Shown here: piece by piece, positions 28,403 through 32,803 of the stretch | Layout: each line of letters starts with the position of its first letter | Position numbering within the stretch: position 1 is the first letter of the stretch | Origin: Chrysochromulina tobinii | Taxonomy: Eukaryota; Haptophyta; Prymnesiales; Chrysochromulinaceae | Reading direction: 5' to 3' | Assembly: GCA_001275005.1 (NCBI GenBank) | Contig: JWZX01002788.1 | Span: forward strand, 1 to 32,803 | Length of the DNA stretch: 32,803 nucleotides | Program-made: the position numbers and the translations under genes | The notes under the pieces: generated by a model | Seen by the model: only the letters and a program-made list of their open reading frames with translations | What the model was told of the DNA's origin: nothing | Database searches by the model: none

Positions 28403-29973
28403 ATGGCCGACTTGTTACTCGTCCCTGCCGCGGGCGCTGTGCGCTCCTTCCTATTCGGCTGCACCGCCGGCCGCTTGGCCGAGGCATTGCGCGCGCACGG
28501 CATGCGCGACGGGACGACGGTGCCGGCTCCCTTTGCTTTCGGCGCCGCGCTCTCTTGCTTTTGTGTGACGTACCACGTGGTGCGTCTGACTTTGCGATGG
28601 ATCGGCATGGACTCGCGACGGAGCGCCGCCGCCTCTGGAGCCATTGCCGGGTCCATGTTGGCATGCATGCATCCACTCGTCGCTGCAGCACGCTCGGACA
28701 TCCACGCGACGGCCACGATCAGCGCAGGGCACTTGCTGCTGCGACGGCACGCAGCTAGCCGCAGCAGGACGGGACGACGGCGCACTGCTACCAGAGACTA
28801 CGTTGCGGCGGCAGCGCCGGTAGCGGCGGGCTGTGCCTCGAGCTGGGCTCTGCTCCGCGCGACTCGCGATGACGCGCAGCCGCCGCACTCGGGCGCGTCG
28901 CGCATGGAGGGGTGTGTGCCGCGCTTCCTCGTCCTCGAGCTATGGCAGTGGCGCATCATGCCCGTGTCGAACGCACTGGCGGATGCGAGTGCGAGCGCCG
29001 CCGTGAGCGCCGTCTCTTCCGCCGGTGCACCACCGGCGCTCGCCACGCTGGGCGGACGCGTCGTGGCGAGCCGACTCTGCTCCATCCTCGTCGTGCGACT
29101 TCTGAGCGCCGTGACGAGCGCCGGTGGACGCGGCCGAAGCGCCGTTGTGAGCACGATCCTTCTGGAGCTCCGAGCGGAGCTCTGCGAGATGATGATGGAC
29201 GCAATCGCCTCGGCAGCGCTGCTCATCACGACGCTCTCGCTGGCACGCGCGGGCGGCCGCGCCGTGTCCATATTTGGGTGGCTACCTGGACTCTTCCTCT
29301 TGCTGCATGCGACTCCTCGCAGGTGACATGTCCTCTGATGGCCTCAGAGGGTGACCTCTGATGACCTCTGATGACCTCTGATGACCTCTGATGGCCTCTG
29401 ATGACCTCTGATGGCCTCTGATGGCCGCTGATGGCCGCTGATGACCTCTGATGGCCACGGAACGCCACTAATGGACACTGATTGCGCCCTCTTCGCAGAG
29501 AGGACCTTGCTCTTCGGATGAGCTACCAAGCAACTTGGACCCTCGTGCTGGACGGCGCGCACGTGGCCGCTGGCACATGTGGCAGCCTGCCGTTGGGGAG
29601 CGCTGCGGCGGCGCTACTGCGCCCTCTTGCCGCTAGCCTCGAAGCCCTGATGCTCGGGGCGAGCGCGGCTGTCATCCTGCATGAGCACGCCTGTGCTGCC
29701 CGAGACGACGCGAGCGCTCTCAGTCCCCAGGGCTTCCAGATGCTGCACTTACTGCTCGGATACGAGGGCATGTCGCCGGTCGAGCTGGGTGTGGCTCGGC
29801 CCGCTCAGGCTCTGCCGGCCCCCGCACCCGCCACGGCGCCTACTTCGAGCAGCCCGCCGAATCTGAGGACTGAGCCACTCGGAGATCATGTCGGAGATCT
29901 CGGATCTGCATGCTCTGGTGGGTCGTGCGGCCCGACGTGTCACCCCGATCCCGACTCGCGCTCGGCTGGCTGA
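28403..29973 (+). CDS. Multi-pass membrane protein of unknown function
   Basis: Exons 28403-29322 and 29499-29973 give 464 residues (junction TPR-REDLALRM, in frame). Start chosen at ATG 28403; upstream in-frame codons to 28385 lack an ATG. Hydrophobic or glycine-rich helices occur at about residues 5-25 (VPAAGAVRSFLFGCTAG), 45-65 (FAFGAALSCFCVTYHVV), 80-95, and several later ones (ALLITTLSLARAGG, IFGWLPGLFLLLHA). The pattern of short Gly/Ala-rich helices with Arg-rich loops vaguely recalls TMEM135/Tim17-type organelle membrane proteins, but I do not recognise it with confidence. The C-terminal 80 residues are Pro/Ala/Ser-rich and probably disordered. Confidence 0.65.
29323..29498 (+). mobile_element. 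Membrane-protein gene intron (176 nt), introner family A
   Basis: CGCAG|GTGACATG...CTTCGCAG|AGAGG. About ten sense-oriented units TGATGACCTC/TGATGGCCTC/TGATGGCCGC, the clearest family A array in the window. CTCGCAG/CTTCGCAG stands at both ends, consistent with a target duplication. Confidence 0.88.
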
Positions 29974-30361
29974 AGAACGAGGTTGCGGAATGTCGGCTAG
30001 TCCGTTTGTTGGCACGTTTTGGTTGAAGAATCCCAAACGCTCATCCTAGCGCTTTTTCTATGAATTCACACCCACCTGTGAAATTCGCGTTGTCAAGTCA
30101 AGTCTATACAGAAACAACAGACAACCATACGGAAGCTTATCGAATGTGCTCCGGACTTTGACTTGACTTGACTTGACTTGACATTCGCGTTGGACACAAA
30201 CTGTCGAACGCCTGAGATGGCGTATTCCCTGGCATCAGAGACGACCAGGACGGTCTGCATACGCCTCATCGATCTGAAATTGATTCGCGCTCAAGCCATC
30301 GGCCGTTCCACACTCTTGCTCACGTCATCAGTCATTCCGTGCGCAGGGAGTCACCATCAGT
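29974..30361. promoter_or_regulatory. Upstream region of the FKBP gene
   Basis: About 390 bp downstream of the membrane-protein gene. Contains the MITE-like element at 30091-30183. A possible non-conserved short upstream exon (ATG 30216) was considered; the acceptor-like CACCATCAG just before 30361 hints at an intron, but no convincing first exon was found. Confidence 0.45.
30091..30183. mobile_element. MITE-like element, 93 bp
   Basis: Perfect 14 bp terminal inverted repeats TGTCAAGTCAAGTC (30091-30104) and GACTTGACTTGACA (30170-30183), flanked by a 7 bp direct repeat TTCGCGT (30084-30090 and 30184-30190). The right arm is extended by further TTGAC units. No coding capacity. Confidence 0.6.
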
Positions 30362-30670
30362 ATGCTTCGTGCGGGCACAAGCGATGGGTATCCGACACAG
30401 TCTCAAAGTGTTGCAGTGCACTACGACGCCTACCTTCCTGACAAATCCAAGTGGGACTCATCGCGCGATCGAGGGCGGCCGTTGCGATTTCGAGTGGGCA
30501 CCGGCATGGTGATTCCCGGCCTCGATGAGGGCATCATGCAGCTCAGCATCGGCGCACGGGCACGGATGGTTATACCAGCTGATTTGGCGTACGGCAAGAA
30601 AGGATTCCCTGGCTTGGTGCCACCGAACACGCCAGTCGAGTTTGACATTGAGTTGATTGAGGTCGTGTGA
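30362..30670 (+). CDS. FKBP-type peptidyl-prolyl cis-trans isomerase
   Basis: 102 residues from ATG 30362, close to the 108 of a minimal FKBP12. Core motifs are conserved: VAVHYDAYL, DSSRDRGRPLRFRVG, VIPGLDEGIMQLSIGARA, IPADLAYGKKGFPG, IPPNTPVEFDIELIEV-like end (VPPNTPVEFDIELIEV). These contain the aromatic pocket residues of the drug- and proline-binding site. Role: catalysis of X-Pro isomerisation during folding, probably cytosolic as no targeting peptide is seen. The usual first beta-strand is short or missing, so a small upstream exon ending at the acceptor-like CATCAG before 30361 is possible. Confidence 0.9.
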   Translation: MLRAGTSDGYPTQSQSVAVHYDAYLPDKSKWDSSRDRGRPLRFRVGTGMVIPGLDEGIMQLSIGARARMVIPADLAYGKKGFPGLVPPNTPVEFDIELIEVV

Positions 30671-30977
30671 AGACGGTATCTGTTCTTAGGATTAGATGAT
30701 CTGCAGCCGTGTGCCGTCCCCGCGAGCGAGCTGCGCACCGCCGGCTTTTTAGTAGTTGTTAGCACGAAGGAATACTGTTACATCTTCTTATGTACGCATG
30801 CTACTCAAGCCGCGCAACAGAGGGGGCATCGTGGCATGTGGAATGCAGGCCAGATCCATCTTAAGATACTTTTACTTACGAGGATCCCGTACGCGTACCG
30901 CGGCTATCGCCGGGGAACGGGTCACGAAGATCAATAATGTTGAGGTAACGGAGATTATATCTCCGCCTCCTCCCGTC
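30671..30977. other. Intergenic, convergent 3' ends
   Basis: About 300 bp between the FKBP and LRR stops. No gene, RNA or repeat recognised. Confidence 0.5.
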
Positions 30978-32749
30978 CTAAAGGAGCATGCTGGCCGCCT
31001 GGCGTCGGCTGCTCAGCTGCTCCTCGAGTGCCTTGAGAGTCGCCTCGCTGAGCAGCTCACAACCCTTGACGTCGCACGTGTGCAGCGCGCGGCATGCATC
31101 GACGACGACTCGCACGCACGCGTCGGGCAGGAGCTTGCACCCGCCGCAGAGCAGCGTGCCAAGCTTGGGGCATCCGATGTGCAGGCTCGCGAGCGCGGTG
31201 CTGTGCGTGAGGTTGAGCAGCTCGAGCGACGGGCAGAGCACCGTTACGCTCAGGAGGTGGACGCAGTTGTACAGGTGGAGGACACGTAACTTGTCGCACG
31301 CGAGCCGAGGCTCCCGCAGCAGCTTGCAGTCGGTCAGGTTGAGGCTCTCGAGCTGACGCGCCTCCGCCGCGAGAGCGCCCACGAGCGCGTCGTCCAGGGC
31401 ACCGCCCTTCTGGAGCTCGAGGGTGCCCAACACGGCGCATCGGAGGCTGGGTGCGCTCAAGCGCGTGCACCCGTACGCGAAGAGCGCGGTGAGCGCGCTG
31501 CACTCTAGCGAGAGGGTCTGCAGGTGCGTGCACCATCCGAGGTGAAGCGCCCGGAGCGAGGGCGACGAGAGGCGGAGCTCGAGGAGCTCACCTGTGGGGA
31601 GAGGGCGCGTCGTGGTGAGCACATGCATGCCGGGCGGGGGCGGGTGAGGTGCTTTTCGAGCCCCACGCACGGCAGCCAGAGAGGCGAAGCGTCTGCAGCC
31701 GCGGACAGCCCGAGAGCAGCCGTTGCGCCTGCGCCGCGGGGAGCGCCTGGCAGGCCGTTAGATCGAGCTCGGTGAGCTCAGCACAGTCGAGGGTAGGCTT
31801 GCACAGTAGCCTCGAGTAGGCCATGCTGAGCGAGCGGAGCGACGACGAGCGAACGAGCGGCGAGTGTAGCTGCTCCGTGCATGTAAAGTGGAGGGTACGC
31901 AGCCGCGTGCAGTGTAGCTGGGGCGAGGTGAGCTGTTCACACTCGATCCAGTGCACCTCGCACAGCGAGGCCGACTCGAGCAGCGGCGCCACGAGCCGCT
32001 GCCTCTCGAGCCGAAGCGAGCGTAATTGTGGGCAAGCCCGCGCAAGCACCGCCATCGAGGCGTCGGTGAGCCCGTCGGTGCGATACAGCCGGAGCGAGTG
32101 CAGCGTCGAGCACCCGCCAAGCATTTCACACCAGCGGGACCACGCAATCGCAGCGGCGGCGGCCGCGGCCGCGGCGGTGGCGCCACCGCCATCGCCTGTA
32201 ACGGTCGGGTTCGCCGCGCCGGCGGTGGTGGCAATATCATCATCATCGGCAGCAGCAGCAGTCGCCGCAGCAGTCGCAGGACCATTGTCTTCTTGAGGAA
32301 GGGGCGGCGGTGGCAGGTAGCCGCCCCCGACCGCGCCCGCCAGATCAAGGTAAGCGAGACGGGGTAGCAAGCTCAGCGGATGCCCGCGAGGTTCGTCACT
32401 GCGCGCGACCACCAGAGTTGGCGGCGGCGGCGGCGGCGGCACGGGCGCTGGTACGGGCGCCGCCGCCGCCTCGCGAGCCTGAGCCTGAGGGGTGGCTTCC
32501 TTATGGTGTGCAGCCGTGCCAGACGTGCGTGTGCGCTGGCGTTTCGTCGGGGCTTCGATCCCCGCCTCGAGGGCCTGCGCCTCCGAGATCTCCCGAGATC
32601 TCCCGAGGTCTCCCTCTTGGATCTGCGCCTCCGCCTCGCCATCGCCCGCATCGCTCCCGGCCGCACGAGCGGCGACGTCCCCCCTGTGACCGTTGCGGCC
32701 CGCAGCGGCGCTCGCCTTTCGACTCGAAGTCCGCGTGCCCACTGTCGGC

Positions 32750-32799
<50 letters not shown>

Positions 32800-32803
32800 G
32801 GCG
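30978..32803 (-). CDS. Leucine-rich-repeat protein, 5' end outside the window
   Basis: Exon 31591-30978 joins an upstream exon (31671 to at least 32740) through a 79-nt intron; the frame stays open to the right edge, and no ATG start is evident, so the 5' end is probably missing. The N-terminal part is disordered: polyalanine at the window edge, acidic/Lys-rich and polyproline (PVPPPPPPPTLVV) stretches. From LSLLPRLAYLDLAGA onward about twelve LRRs of the RNI/AMN1-like type follow (CPQLRSLRLERQRL, CAELTELDLTACQAL, CPRLQTLRLSGCRELLELRL, LESLNLTDCKLL), ending at TAG 30978. Such solenoids bind proteins, often as F-box adaptors, but no F-box is visible. Confidence 0.85.
31592..31670 (-). mobile_element. 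LRR gene intron (79 nt), introner family B
   Basis: TGCC|GTGCGTGG...CCCCACAG|GTGAGC, phase 1; restores the repeat LRLSGCRELLELRL. On the sense strand it contains GCATGCATGTGCTCACC and CGCCCTCTCCCCACAG, the same core as in the hydroxylase and glycosidase-ankyrin introns. Confidence 0.88.
32747..32803. repeat. CGG trinucleotide tract at the window edge
   Basis: About 17 GGC/GGT units on the plus strand, read on the minus strand as polyalanine upstream of the LRR protein's disordered region. Confidence 0.75.

Noticed and set aside
30216-30360. Upstream coding exon for the FKBP gene
   Set aside because: The available GT donors give either wrong phase or residues unlike an FKBP N-terminus.

Overview
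This is eukaryotic nuclear DNA, GC-rich. Every gene resolved here either carries spliceosomal introns or is a large, typically eukaryotic multidomain protein. The GC bias, GC-AG as well as GT-AG introns, introns built from short repeat cores, and the protein families (EF-hand/Kv channel, ShKT prolyl 4-hydroxylase, ankyrin-kinase, sulfatase-lectin) suggest a marine microalga, most plausibly a haptophyte. That assignment is inference; no rRNA, tRNA or organelle marker is present.

Layout, left to right: (1) 1-1938 (-), 3' part missing, an ankyrin-repeat protein kinase paralogue; (2) 2184-5837 (-), a voltage-gated K+ channel with EF-hand pairs on both sides of the pore domain; (3) 6237-7838 (-), a mitochondrial TMEM65-type membrane protein fused to a cyclic-nucleotide-binding-like domain; (4) 7995-9605 (+), a secreted two-ShKT prolyl 4-hydroxylase, four exons; (5) 10132-13293 (-), a six-exon sulfatase with a C-terminal R-type-lectin-like domain; (6) 13506-14595 (+), an ankyrin protein; (7) 14930-17701 (-), a seven-EF-hand protein; (8) 18507-20417 (-), a membrane protein with a P450-like haem-thiolate C-terminus; (9) 21083-21914 (+), a frameshifted short-chain dehydrogenase; (10) 22561-25975 (-), the second ankyrin-kinase, with a 1-base frameshift; (11) 26171-28106 (+), a beta-propeller glycosidase-like protein fused to ankyrin repeats; (12) 28403-29973 (+), a multi-pass membrane protein; (13) 30362-30670 (+), an FKBP; (14) 30978 to the right end (-), an LRR protein. 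There is no operon logic. Ca2+ is a recurrent theme (channel, EF-hand protein), but the genes do not form an obvious pathway.

The most interesting system is in the introns. Many are built from two recurrent sense-oriented sequence families. Family A is an array of about 10 bp units of the type TGATGGCCGC/TGATTGCCTC, usually ending CATCAG. Family B has the core GCATGCAnGTGCTCACC...GGCGCCCTC...CCCACAG. Several are flanked by 24-43 bp direct duplications of the adjoining coding sequence, where the duplicated exon supplies the donor splice site. Some occur as tandem arrays of two or three elements inside one intron. This looks like recent or active introner-type intron gain. The spliced sulfatase, hydroxylase, channel, EF-hand, glycosidase and membrane-protein models all restore frame exactly, which independently supports the intron calls.
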